Position numbers and translations under genes: made by a program
In this document: one piece after another, positions 18,731 through 25,610 of the stretch
Position numbering within the stretch: position 1 is the first letter of the stretch
Layout of the letters: each line of letters starts with the position of its first letter
Source: Halobacterium noricense
GTDB lineage: Archaea; Halobacteriota; Halobacteria; Halobacteriales; Halobacteriaceae
DNA length: 64,000 nucleotides
Direction of reading: 5' to 3'
Assembly: GCF_021233435.1 (NCBI RefSeq)
Contig: NZ_CP089468.1
Span: 2,170,001 to 2,234,000 of the forward strand
The notes under the pieces: generated by a model
What the model was told of the DNA's origin: nothing
Seen by the model: only the letters and a program-made list of their open reading frames with translations
Databases searched by the model: none

Positions 18731-19737
18731 CGCGTCGCCATCGAGGGGCCGCGGAGCGTCTCCAGCGTCTCTCCGGCGGCGCCCGAGTCGATGGCTTCGG
18801 CGGCGCGCTCCGCGCCTTCTTTCAGCGAGTCAGCCTCGCCGGCGACGTGGATGGCCGCGCCCGCGTTCGCGAGGATGATGTCGCGCTTCGGCCCGGTGAC
18901 GTCGCCGGTGACGATACCGCGGAGGTCGCGGGCGTTCTCCTCGGGGGTCCCGCCGGAGACCGCTTCGATGGGAGCCCCGTCCAGCCCGAAGTCCGCGGGC
19001 GTGACCGTGTACTCCTCGATGTCGCCGTCGTCGAGTTCGGCGACGACGGACTCGCCGTGGAGCGCGAACTCGTCGAGGCCGTCGCCGTGCACGACGAGCG
19101 CGTGGTCGACGCCCATGTGCGAGAGCGCGCGAGCGAGCACGGGCACGAGGTCGGGGTCGTAGACACCCACGACCTGCGCGTCCGCGCCCGCCGGGTTCGT
19201 GAGGGGGCCGAGCACGTTGAAGATGGTGCGGATGCCGAGCTCGCGGCGCGGCCCGATGACTGCCTTCATCGCGGGGTGGAACGCGGGCGCGTGCATGTAG
19301 CCGATGCCGTGGTCCTCGATGGTCTCCTCGACCGCCTCCGGGCTGGCGTCGAGGTCGACGCCCACCTCGTCGAGCACGTCCGAACTCCCCGACGACGAGG
19401 AGACGGAGTAGTTGCCGTGTTTCGCGACGGGGACGCCGGCACCGCTGACGACGACCGTCGACGTCGTCGAGACGTTGATGGTGTCGTAGTCGTCGCCGCC
19501 CGTCCCACACGTGTCGACGAGCGGTTCGCGGTCCGGGTCGATGGTGTGGGCGGCGTCGCGCATCCCCTGCGCGAACCCCGCGATTTCGGTCTCGGTCTCG
19601 CCTTTCGCGCGGAGCGCGGCGAGCAGCGCGCCGATTTCCGCGTCTGTCGCGTCCTCGAACAGTCGGGTGACGGCGTCACGCGCTTCGTCGAGGGAGAGGT
19701 CCTCGCCGGCGGTGACGCGCTCGATGTATTCCTCCAT
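18727..19737 (-). CDS. trpD: Anthranilate phosphoribosyltransferase
   Basis: 336 residues joining anthranilate to PRPP. Family motifs are clear: VDTCGTGGDDYDTINVSTTS (PRPP pyrophosphate loop), KHGNYSVSSSSGSSDVLDEV and NVLGPLTNPAGADAQVVGVY. The ATG at 19737 opens the usual N-terminal helix (MEEYIERVTAGEDLSLDEA); the longer open frame reads through the promoter. First gene of trpDFEG, preceded by TGTACA boxes. Confidence 0.95.
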   Translation of the reverse strand: MEEYIERVTAGEDLSLDEARDAVTRLFEDATDAEIGALLAALRAKGETETEIAGFAQGMRDAAHTIDPDREPLVDTCGTGGDDYDTINVSTTSTVVVSGAGVPVAKHGNYSVSSSSGSSDVLDEVGVDLDASPEAVEETIEDHGIGYMHAPAFHPAMKAVIGPRRELGIRTIFNVLGPLTNPAGADAQVVGVYDPDLVPVLARALSHMGVDHALVVHGDGLDEFALHGESVVAELDDGDIEEYTVTPADFGLDGAPIEAVSGGTPEENARDLRGIVTGDVTGPKRDIILANAGAAIHVAGEADSLKEGAERAAEAIDSGAAGETLETLRGPSMATR

Positions 19738-19748
19738 TATGGACACCA

Positions 19749-19794
19749 GTGTACTTCTTCGCGTTATAGTGTACAACTTTGTACAGCGACTTAA
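19749..19794 (-). promoter_or_regulatory. trpD promoter with phased TGTACA boxes
   Basis: TGTACA occurs at 19770-19775 and 19780-19785, and TGTACT at 19750-19755; starts are 10 and 20 bp apart, one and two helical turns. The two perfect boxes form the palindrome TGTACAA-AG-TTGTACA on the minus strand. A TATA-like ACTATAAC (19763-19770) lies 26-33 nt before the ATG, giving a leaderless transcript with the boxes at the TFB-recognition region. TGTACA is the TRP-box consensus bound by TrpY in Methanothermobacter. Confidence 0.6.
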
Positions 19795-19886
19795 CTCTGC
19801 CGGGGCACACACCCCCACGCGGGTGCCGATTCGAAACCTTCAACTATACCCCCGGACTACGCTGGAATGCGTTCGAAGACCGCCGC

Positions 19887-19961
19887 GGGTTGGTGGTCTA
19901 GTCAGGCTATGACACCTCCTTGACATGGAGGAGGTCGGCGGTTCAAATCCGCCCCAACCCA
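19887..19961 (+). tRNA. tRNA-Val(GAC)
   Basis: 75-nt cloverleaf: acceptor GGGTTGG/CCAACCC, anticodon stem CCTCC/GGAGG with loop TTGACAT (anticodon GAC), T-arm GGCGGTTCAAATCCGCC, discriminator A. CCA is not encoded. Its 3' end is the left attachment site of the integrated element. A TATA-like CTATAC lies about 40 nt upstream. Confidence 0.96.
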
Positions 19962-19963
19962 CT
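19934..19963 (+). repeat. attL: 30-bp direct repeat at the tRNA-Val 3' end
   Basis: The 30 bp starting GTCGGCGG and ending CAACCCACT match 22413-22442 exactly. This copy is within the intact tRNA gene (T-arm to acceptor plus 2 bp), as expected for integration by a tRNA-targeting tyrosine recombinase. Confidence 0.9.
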
Positions 19964-20808
19964 ACACTCCCTCCGGTCGTGTTAACCGCACGACGGCGGG
20001 AACTTTTCCACAACTTTCGGCGCTGAGAACGAGGTATATCGCTCTCAATTCATTCCGCTTCGCAACGCCCCACTACGATGTCCGGTGATTAGGACCTAAT
20101 TTACAGAATAGCCCTGTTCGGTTGTAAATCTATGGGAGATCCATAACGACGAGAAGGCGCTAGCCGATAGTAGCCCAGTTAGAACAATAATCAATCAGGG
20201 GCGGCGTAGAATATGTGTAAGTCACTCAGAAAATTTTGGAGTTTCAGTAGGGTTTCCGGACTGCCGCAATTTTATGATTGGGCGATTATTAGCGTATTAC
20301 TAGTGTATATATCCAAAAGGATGCCACCAGCCGGATGGTTGCATATCTGAAAAATTGATATGCTTTGAGGGCGGTGTGAGCGGACTTTTTTCAAAAATAT
20401 GCAGCAAACCCCTTTTGTCCTATTAAATCTTCTTGAGGAGTCTATAAGAGAGGTTAAAATCGATTTTGGTACCATAACAGTCGTCCCATTCGACAAGAAG
20501 GGGCGCTCCCGACGTCCCTTTGAATGACTGTATAGGATAGATCTTATGGGATAGACCTTTTAGGATGTCTCAAACTCCGTTTCAATACTGCGGTCACTTC
20601 TCGTCGTTAAGGAGTGCTGTAACCAAGTAATTAAACTTCGTTTCAGTAAGAGTTACAATCTAAATGGGGTACTACTGAGGACAATAGTATGTATACAATA
20701 TATGCTTTGGTAAGAGTTAACACACAGATTAGATAGTTTGAGAAGACAGAATTAAACTATATACAGATATAACTGACTGAATGTAAAAACTGCTGAGCAC
20801 GGAGTATT
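19964..20808. other. AT-rich noncoding left arm of the element
   Basis: No convincing gene. It contains a perfect inverted repeat GCATATC-N9-GATATGC (20341-20363), direct repeats GTAAGAGTTA (about 20644 and 20711), GGATAGAYCTT (about 20537 and 20551) and CGTTTCARTA (about 20578 and 20639). These short repeats in an AT-rich tract could be replication or regulatory sites. Confidence 0.5.
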
Positions 20809-21267
20809 CTACTGTAGAACATCAAGGCGCTCCTCGTACTCCTCCTTAGAGATCTCTCCCTCCGCATATTGTTGGCGAAGTGTTTCAATAGCCGAGTTGT
20901 CTTTTCCGTTTTCCGCCACATGGTTTGTTTGGTTGTTCCGTAATCGGTTAATTTCCTCCCGTAATTCCTTAAACTCCTCATTATGCAGGAAGTTGAATCC
21001 GACTGTGTTTTCGTCATCAAACTGTTCAAAGAATCCGTCTCCACTTTCTTCATGCCCGCTTTCACCGAACTTTATGTGTCCGCCGGAAAAATAAGTGGCC
21101 TCCTCAAGGTTAATCCCTGAAATTTCGTTTAGCGGAATAGTTTTAGATGGTGGTTTATGGAAGGGGATGTATTGGCTCAAGAACCATTCATTTGTTATTT
21201 TAATTCGGTCTTTGTATAGTGTAACCTGAGCCCCCGCGCCTTTTGCAAACTGAATCTCTTCACTCAT
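20809..21267 (-). CDS. PH-like (DUF4429-type) protein with C-terminal SHOCT domain
   Basis: 152 residues. Residues 1-110 look like a PH-type beta barrel (VTLYKDRIKITNEWF, SKTIPLNEISGINLEEATYF, GGHIKFG). Residues about 128-152 are a SHOCT helix pair (IETLRQQYAEGEISKEEYEE). Such proteins recur on mobile elements and may bind membranes or form oligomers; their role is unknown. The G+C content is much lower than the host genes. The promoter has an AT-rich box (21283-21299) and the palindrome at 21308-21322. It follows the integrase in the same orientation, possibly co-transcribed. Confidence 0.75.
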   Translation of the reverse strand: MSEEIQFAKGAGAQVTLYKDRIKITNEWFLSQYIPFHKPPSKTIPLNEISGINLEEATYFSGGHIKFGESGHEESGDGFFEQFDDENTVGFNFLHNEEFKELREEINRLRNNQTNHVAENGKDNSAIETLRQQYAEGEISKEEYEERLDVLQ

Positions 21268-21307
21268 TTGTAATTAAACTGGTCTAGTATAATATATTTA
21301 AATTTGG

Positions 21308-21322
21308 TGGTGTTATACACCA
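21308..21322. promoter_or_regulatory. Palindrome TGGTGTTATACACCA, possible element operator
   Basis: Perfect 6-bp arms (TGGTGT / ACACCA) around TAT, in the 75-bp gap between integrase stop and the SHOCT gene, about 10 bp upstream of the AT-rich TATA-like tract. It could be a repressor site or the stem of a weak terminator. Confidence 0.4.
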
Positions 21323-21342
21323 ATCATTACTACCTAAGGTGC

Positions 21343-22353
21343 CTACACGTTCTCAAGATATTCTCGTCGCACCTCCGCTTTCTCCTCTTCTGTACGGGAG
21401 TCATAGTGCTGTTCCAGCACTTTCCGACTTACATTCATTCGCTCAGAAACCACATCTTTGGGGACGTCTGAGTTTAGGTGTTCAGTTATCGCACTCCGCC
21501 GGATCGGATGGGGACTAACAGAAGAGGGGCATTCATAGGATTTCTTAACGCGTTTGCGGGCACTACAGTCCGCTAATTCTTTTTCGTGAGGACATTCACC
21601 CGTATACTGACAAGGCTCCGTTAAGTGTTCCGTGTAAAGCCGGAGTGTTTGTGTAGTTGCCCGCCCTTGCCGAGTCGGAAATAGGGGCTTCCTGTCGTAC
21701 TCGTCTGTCTTATCCAAGCGATTGTGTTTGATATAGTCGGAAAGAGCGCCCTTCAGTCCATCCTGAGAAACGTAGACTGCGCGCTCTCCCTCTTCTCCAT
21801 TCTTCAACGGTGTACCTTCTTCGGGGCGGTGGCGGACGTGTAGAAGATGTTTGTCGGGCTTCCAGTCATCGACGTCTAATGCACGAATAGACCCAATTCG
21901 CATTCCGGAATGATACAGTAGGTAGAAGAGAACGTGATTCCGTGAGGCGTAGTCAAACTGCTGGTAGTATTCTAAGATAGCATTAACTCGTTCCGGGGCG
22001 ATTGTAGCGTCTCGCACGGGGTTTTCCGGTCGTGGTATATCGAGTTTGTCCGCCAGTCCATCTTCTACAAGTTCCCGTTGTTCACACCACCGGAGCAAAG
22101 CCCGGATTGACATTAGGTTGTTATACAGGGTTTGCTCGTTAATTTCAAAATTCTCCCTCCTCCATGTCTTATACTGGTTTACAACGTACCCGTTCAGATC
22201 CCCGATATCCTCAATCTCAATTTCTTCAGTCCATTCAACAAACGAGCGGAGGTGGTACTTCTGGTTGACAAGGGTACTTTCCCGAACCTCGTGTTTTCGT
22301 TCGTTCTGGAATTGGTCAATAACTGTCTGCGGCGATTCGGTGAATTTCGTCAT
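21343..22353 (-). CDS. Tyrosine recombinase / integrase
   Basis: 336 residues. N-terminal SAM-like core-binding domain (residues about 7-100), then the catalytic domain with R152 (HSGMRIGSIRALD), H282-x-x-R285 (SPHPIRRSA) and the nucleophile Y317 (VLEQHYDSRTEEE). Between residues 248 and 275 four cysteines (C248, C254, C263, C275) form a probable zinc-binding insertion, known in haloarchaeal integrases. The ATG at 22353 is chosen; upstream in-frame sequence runs into the att repeat. It catalyses integration at tRNA-Val. Confidence 0.93.
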   Translation of the reverse strand: MTKFTESPQTVIDQFQNERKHEVRESTLVNQKYHLRSFVEWTEEIEIEDIGDLNGYVVNQYKTWRRENFEINEQTLYNNLMSIRALLRWCEQRELVEDGLADKLDIPRPENPVRDATIAPERVNAILEYYQQFDYASRNHVLFYLLYHSGMRIGSIRALDVDDWKPDKHLLHVRHRPEEGTPLKNGEEGERAVYVSQDGLKGALSDYIKHNRLDKTDEYDRKPLFPTRQGRATTQTLRLYTEHLTEPCQYTGECPHEKELADCSARKRVKKSYECPSSVSPHPIRRSAITEHLNSDVPKDVVSERMNVSRKVLEQHYDSRTEEEKAEVRREYLENV

Positions 22354-22412
22354 GGTTGGGTTTGATTGAGCCCGAACCACCGGCATCGATGGACTGCCTG
22401 TGTTGTGGAGGA

Positions 22413-22442
22413 GTCGGCGGTTCAAATCCGCCCCAACCCACT
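22413..22442 (+). repeat. attR: second copy of the 30-bp tRNA-Val repeat
   Basis: Identical to 19934-19963. The sequence just left (TGTGGAGGA) resembles but does not match the tRNA anticodon arm, so this is a tRNA fragment, not a second gene. The integrase start is 60 bp away, the usual recombinase-next-to-att arrangement. Confidence 0.9.
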
Positions 22443-22458
22443 TCTCAGCGAACTAAAC

Positions 22459-22583
22459 CGGCCAGCGACGGCTCTGTCGCTGGCCGTGTGCCGATGTAAG
22501 TGGCGTTGGCGGATTTGAACCACGGAAGTCGCGCACGGCGAACGCAGTGAGCGAGCACGTCTTCCGGAGGTCCACAATCCGCC
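22459..22583. repeat. Hairpins and degenerate tRNA-Val 3'-end copies right of attR
   Basis: An 11-bp stem at 22459-22486 (CGGCCAGCGAC / GTCGCTGGCCG) is followed by two inverted, imperfect copies of the tRNA-Val T-arm/acceptor: GTTGGCGGATTTGAACC (22505-22521, minus-oriented) and AATCCGCCCCAATTC (22576-22590). Their arms GGCGGATT / AATCCGCC and CGGAAG / CTTCCG pair. They look like scars of earlier integration at the same tRNA. Confidence 0.5.
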
Positions 22584-22651
22584 CCAATTCGCTCTTGCCC
22601 CTCAATTCACGCCGACGAGCTACAGAAGATTTTCGAGGAGACCTGCCTTGA

Positions 22652-22873
22652 CTAACAACAACTGTCGCCGCCGGGACGCCACGAGCACGCGTCGCCGGTC
22701 GTGAGACCGTTCTCGTCGATGTACGACGACAGACACGCGTAGTTGCAGAAGTACGTCGGGGAGCCACAGTCGTCGTCACAGTCGCGAACACAGATTGGGT
22801 CGTGGTCGAAGATGCGCGACCCACAGTACGCACACGTCTCGTCGGAGTCGGGCGTCGCGACAGTCGTGGACAT
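22652..22873 (-). CDS. 73-residue cysteine-rich zinc-finger protein
   Basis: It begins MSTTVATPDSDETCAYCGSR. Cysteines at 14, 17, 28, 32, 36, 43 and 47 (ICVRDCDDDCGSP, YFCNYACLSSYIDE) suggest one or two zinc sites, similar to small haloarchaeal TRASH/YHS-like fingers; a CSW...SCC tail adds more. The ATG at 22873 begins the conserved part. Function unknown, perhaps metal handling or protein interaction. Confidence 0.7.
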   Translation of the reverse strand: MSTTVATPDSDETCAYCGSRIFDHDPICVRDCDDDCGSPTYFCNYACLSSYIDENGLTTGDACSWRPGGDSCC

Positions 22874-22993
22874 ACCGGAACTAGACGGCGCGCCACCGAA
22901 AGCGTTTCGCAGACCAGCGGTTCGGTCGCAGGACGTCGAATCCACGACTTCGGGTAAGCCTCTTGTTCCCTGCCGGCGATTGCAGCGGTATCG

Positions 22994-23314
22994 ATGTACC
23001 TCGTCACCTTCCGCCTCGATCCCGGAGCGTACGACGACGAGTTCCACGAACTCAACGACCGGATACAGGCAGCCGCCGAAGACACGGACGGGTATCGCGG
23101 CAAGCGCACGTGGAACGACCCGGAGAACGACGAGGTGCTCGTCGTTTACTACTGGGAGTCGCTCGACGCCCTCGATTCGTTCGGCGCCGTCGACGACCAC
23201 AAACGAGCGAAACAGCGATGGACGGAGTGGTACGACGCCTACGAAGTCACCGTCACGGAAGTGCTAGATAGGTACGGCAGCGGATTCGGCGACGACGCAG
23301 ACCCGCCCGCGTAG
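22994..23314 (+). CDS. Small dimeric alpha/beta-barrel (ABM-like) protein
   Basis: 106 residues resembling antibiotic-biosynthesis-monooxygenase-type ferredoxin folds: MYLVTFRLDPGAYDDEFHEL, then DGYRGKRTWNDPENDEVLVV and YYWESLDALDSFGAVDDHKR, the typical strand-helix-strand with a Trp-Glu-Ser motif. Members include haem-degrading and quinol oxidases and many without known substrates. It precedes a TetR-type regulator by 58 nt. Confidence 0.72.
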   Translation: MYLVTFRLDPGAYDDEFHELNDRIQAAAEDTDGYRGKRTWNDPENDEVLVVYYWESLDALDSFGAVDDHKRAKQRWTEWYDAYEVTVTEVLDRYGSGFGDDADPPA

Positions 23315-23372
23315 TTTAATCGTCGCCGGCCGGCCGACGAGGAAACGGATATGAGTCTACCGCCCCAAGAGA

Positions 23373-23993
23373 ATGGTAATGAGCGACGCAGACGGAATCG
23401 TCGAGGCAAACGACACCCGCGAGGAGATCATGGAGGCGACGTTCCGGGCACTCAGCGAGCACGGGTACAAGGACCTCCGGGTGCGGGACATCGGCGAGGA
23501 GATGGAGCTGTCGCGGCAGGTCATCCACTACCACTTCGACGGGAAGTACGACCTGCTGTCGTCGTTCCTGGCGTACATCATCGACCAGTACGAGGGCAGC
23601 GTCGAGGTCGCCGAGGACATGGACCCGCGGTCGGAGTTGGACGCGCGCATCGACCAGTGTCTGTTCGGGCCGGAGTTCGAGGAGTTCACGCACTGGGACC
23701 GCATGAAAGTGTACCACGAACTGTACGCGCACGCGCAGAACGACGACGAGCACCGCGAACTCTTCGAGGAGCACTACGCGCGGCTGCGCGGCAGCGTCGT
23801 GGCCGTCATCGAGGACGGCATCGAGCAGGGGGTCTTCCGCGAGGTGAACGCCGAACGGATGGGCCAACTCGTCACGGACGTCATTCACGCGGCCCGCGAG
23901 CGCCGCATCTCCCTCGGGCACGACGACGCGCCCGAGGAGGCGCGCGCGGCCATCGACGAGTTCGTGCTGGACTCGCTCGAACGCGGCGACTAA
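23373..23993 (+). CDS. TetR/AcrR-family transcriptional regulator
   Basis: 206 residues. An N-terminal HTH at about 14-60 (TREEIMEATFRALSEHGYKD, then IGEEMELSRQVIHYHFDGKY, the signature recognition helix) and an all-helical ligand-binding domain follow. ATG at 23373; a second ATG two codons later is equally possible. The TTTAC-N6-GTAAA motifs before the next two genes (24690 and 25525) could be its sites, but none is seen at its own promoter. Confidence 0.9.
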   Translation: MVMSDADGIVEANDTREEIMEATFRALSEHGYKDLRVRDIGEEMELSRQVIHYHFDGKYDLLSSFLAYIIDQYEGSVEVAEDMDPRSELDARIDQCLFGPEFEEFTHWDRMKVYHELYAHAQNDDEHRELFEEHYARLRGSVVAVIEDGIEQGVFREVNAERMGQLVTDVIHAARERRISLGHDDAPEEARAAIDEFVLDSLERGD

Positions 23994-24095
23994 TCCGCCG
24001 ACGGCCGCTGCTTCTCTATCGAGCGCCGCGTCCACGAGTGGGACACCCGTCGCTGGGCACTCGCACGAAAAATATCGGGTGAGAATCGGGGCGCG

Positions 24096-24659
24096 TTACA
24101 GTTCGGGGACGTCCGACGGCATGTCGAAGTCGTGGTAGTACTCGCCCTTCTCCTTCGAGAGGATGTCGAGGACGGCGGCCGCGCCGTCACCGACGGCGAT
24201 GGCGGCCTGCCACTTCGTGTCGCGGCCCATCGCGCCGGTCGCGTAGACGCCGTCGACGGACGTCCGCATGTCGACGTTCACGTCGACGACCTCCTCGTCG
24301 GTGAACTCGCAGCCGAGGTCTTCCGCGAGGTCGCGGTTGCCACCGGTCGCGAGCACGACGTAGTCGGCCTCGTACTCGCCGTCCACCGTCGTGAGGACGA
24401 AACCATCGCCGGATTGCTCGACGGCGGTGACTTCCTCGTCCTCGTGGAGGTCGGCCCCGCGGGCCTTCGCCTGCTTCTGCGCGATTTCGACGAAGGTCAT
24501 CCCGTCGATGGAGCGGACGCCCGGGTAGTTGAAGAGGTGGGCCTTGTGCATCCACGTCTCGTCGGTGTCGAAGACGACGGTGTCGAGGTCGTTCTTCGCG
24601 GCGAACTGTGCTGCGGACAGGCCGGCGGGACCGCCGCCGACGACTGCTACGTCTACCAT
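24096..24659 (-). CDS. Short FAD-dependent oxidoreductase (thioredoxin-reductase-like, no CxxC)
   Basis: 187 residues, about 60% of a normal TrxR. It has the FAD dinucleotide motif VAVVGGGPAGLSAAQFA and the second FAD motif GVYATGAMGRDTKWQAAIAVGDGAAA, but the NADPH domain with the redox CxxC is absent. This compact form recurs in haloarchaea; its electron partner is unknown. The promoter carries the 18-bp motif shared with the pirin gene. Confidence 0.82.
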   Translation of the reverse strand: MVDVAVVGGGPAGLSAAQFAAKNDLDTVVFDTDETWMHKAHLFNYPGVRSIDGMTFVEIAQKQAKARGADLHEDEEVTAVEQSGDGFVLTTVDGEYEADYVVLATGGNRDLAEDLGCEFTDEEVVDVNVDMRTSVDGVYATGAMGRDTKWQAAIAVGDGAAAVLDILSKEKGEYYHDFDMPSDVPEL

Positions 24660-24689
24660 GGGCGTGCATGCGTGCTCTCAGAGGAAGTA

Positions 24690-24707
24690 GTTTACCATCC
24701 AGTAAAA
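24690..24707 (-). promoter_or_regulatory. Shared motif TTTTACTG-GA-TGGTAAAC (FAD-protein promoter)
   Basis: On the minus strand this 18-mer lies 31-48 nt before the ATG. It matches the pirin promoter motif at 25525-25542 in 16 of 18 positions, and TTTAC/GTAAA are inverted half-sites 6 nt apart. Confidence 0.55.
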
Positions 24708-24764
24708 TCCGGCAAGGGCTGCCGAGTCACCGAACGCGACCCACAGCGACGACGCTACCGCCGT

Positions 24765-25514
24765 TCAGAGCACAAACGGGCCGCGCTGCTGAATCGGCTC
24801 GTCGTGTGGTTGGCCGGCGACGGCGACCACGCGGAGGTCGGACTCGTCGCGGAGTTCGACCGCGGTCTCGTCCGTGACCGTGAAGACGTCGCCCTCGCCG
24901 AACTCGCTCCCATCCACGGTCCCCGTGCCGGAGACGCCGTAGACGAAGCCCGTCCAGCCCTCGGGAATCGTCCACTCCCACGCGTCCGACACGCGGACAT
25001 CCAGATACTCCATCGGCGTGTGGAGAGAGAGCGGCGACCCGTCGCCGACGACCGTCGTCACCGTCGCACCCTCGTGCTCCTCGGTGGGCAGGTCGGCCTG
25101 CGTGGCGTCGACGTAGTCGGGGTCTGCGTCCTTCTTCGCGCGCGGGAGGTTCACCCAGAGCTGGAGCCCGTTGCAGCCGCGGCCGCCGGCGGGGAACTCG
25201 GAGTGGCGGATGCCGCTCCCGGTCGTGATGCGCATCGCGTCGCCCTCCTCGGCGACGTTGCTGACGCCCAGCGAGTCCTCGTGGTCCATCCCGCCGTCCA
25301 CCATGTAGGAGACGATTTCGAAGCCGCGGTGGGGGTGCATCGGGAACCCCTGGTCGGGGTCGATGTAGAACCGCTCGAAGAGGACGAACGGGTCGAGGTG
25401 CTCGGGGTGGTGGCTCGTCGGGAACGCGCGATTCGAGTTTACGCCCGTCCCGTGTCGGACTCGTTCGCCGGGAACGGGACCATCTGGTAGCTGCTGGCCG
25501 TCGTTGGCGTTCAT
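24765..25514 (-). CDS. Pirin family protein
   Basis: 249-residue bicupin. The N-terminal cupin has the metal-binding pattern FPMHPHRGFEIVSYMVDGGM...E and later GSGIRHSE; the C-terminal cupin follows a LPTEEHEGATVTTVVGDGSP boundary. Pirins act as quercetinase-like enzymes or redox-sensitive iron cofactors. Its promoter shares an operator-like motif with the FAD protein, implying common, perhaps redox, control. Confidence 0.92.
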   Translation of the reverse strand: MNANDGQQLPDGPVPGERVRHGTGVNSNRAFPTSHHPEHLDPFVLFERFYIDPDQGFPMHPHRGFEIVSYMVDGGMDHEDSLGVSNVAEEGDAMRITTGSGIRHSEFPAGGRGCNGLQLWVNLPRAKKDADPDYVDATQADLPTEEHEGATVTTVVGDGSPLSLHTPMEYLDVRVSDAWEWTIPEGWTGFVYGVSGTGTVDGSEFGEGDVFTVTDETAVELRDESDLRVVAVAGQPHDEPIQQRGPFVL

Positions 25515-25524
25515 GCCTCCCCTT

Positions 25525-25542
25525 GTTTACCAAGCAGTAAAA
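25525..25542 (-). promoter_or_regulatory. Shared motif TTTTACTG-CT-TGGTAAAC (pirin promoter)
   Basis: It lies 11-28 nt before the ATG, so TTTTAC would be the TATA-like element of a leaderless transcript and GGTAAAC would cover the transcription start. It is near-identical to 24690-24707. Confidence 0.55.
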
Positions 25543-25610
25543 CAGGTCCGGTGGGAGCATCGTTCACCCCCTCCGCGCGGACCTGTTCGCTGGCTGTGAA
25601 TCGGCGGACG

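Larger units (their letters stand above)
19934..22442. mobile_element. 2.5-kb integrative element in tRNA-Val
   Basis: Bounded by the 30-bp repeat, AT-rich against G+C-rich flanks, and carrying a tyrosine recombinase next to the right end. It has only two credible genes (integrase and a PH-like/SHOCT protein) and an 850-bp noncoding left part; no replication, capsid or conjugation gene is visible. It may be a decayed element, a satellite needing a helper, or a minimal integrative plasmid. Confidence 0.85.

Noticed and set aside
20272-20496. A 74-codon frame in the AT-rich left arm of the element
   Set aside because: No recognisable motif, no ribosome-binding site or well-placed promoter, and composition like the surrounding noncoding DNA.
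20570-20660. CRISPR-like repeats (CGTTTCARTA twice)
   Set aside because: Only two 10-bp matches with no regular spacing, and no cas genes in the window.
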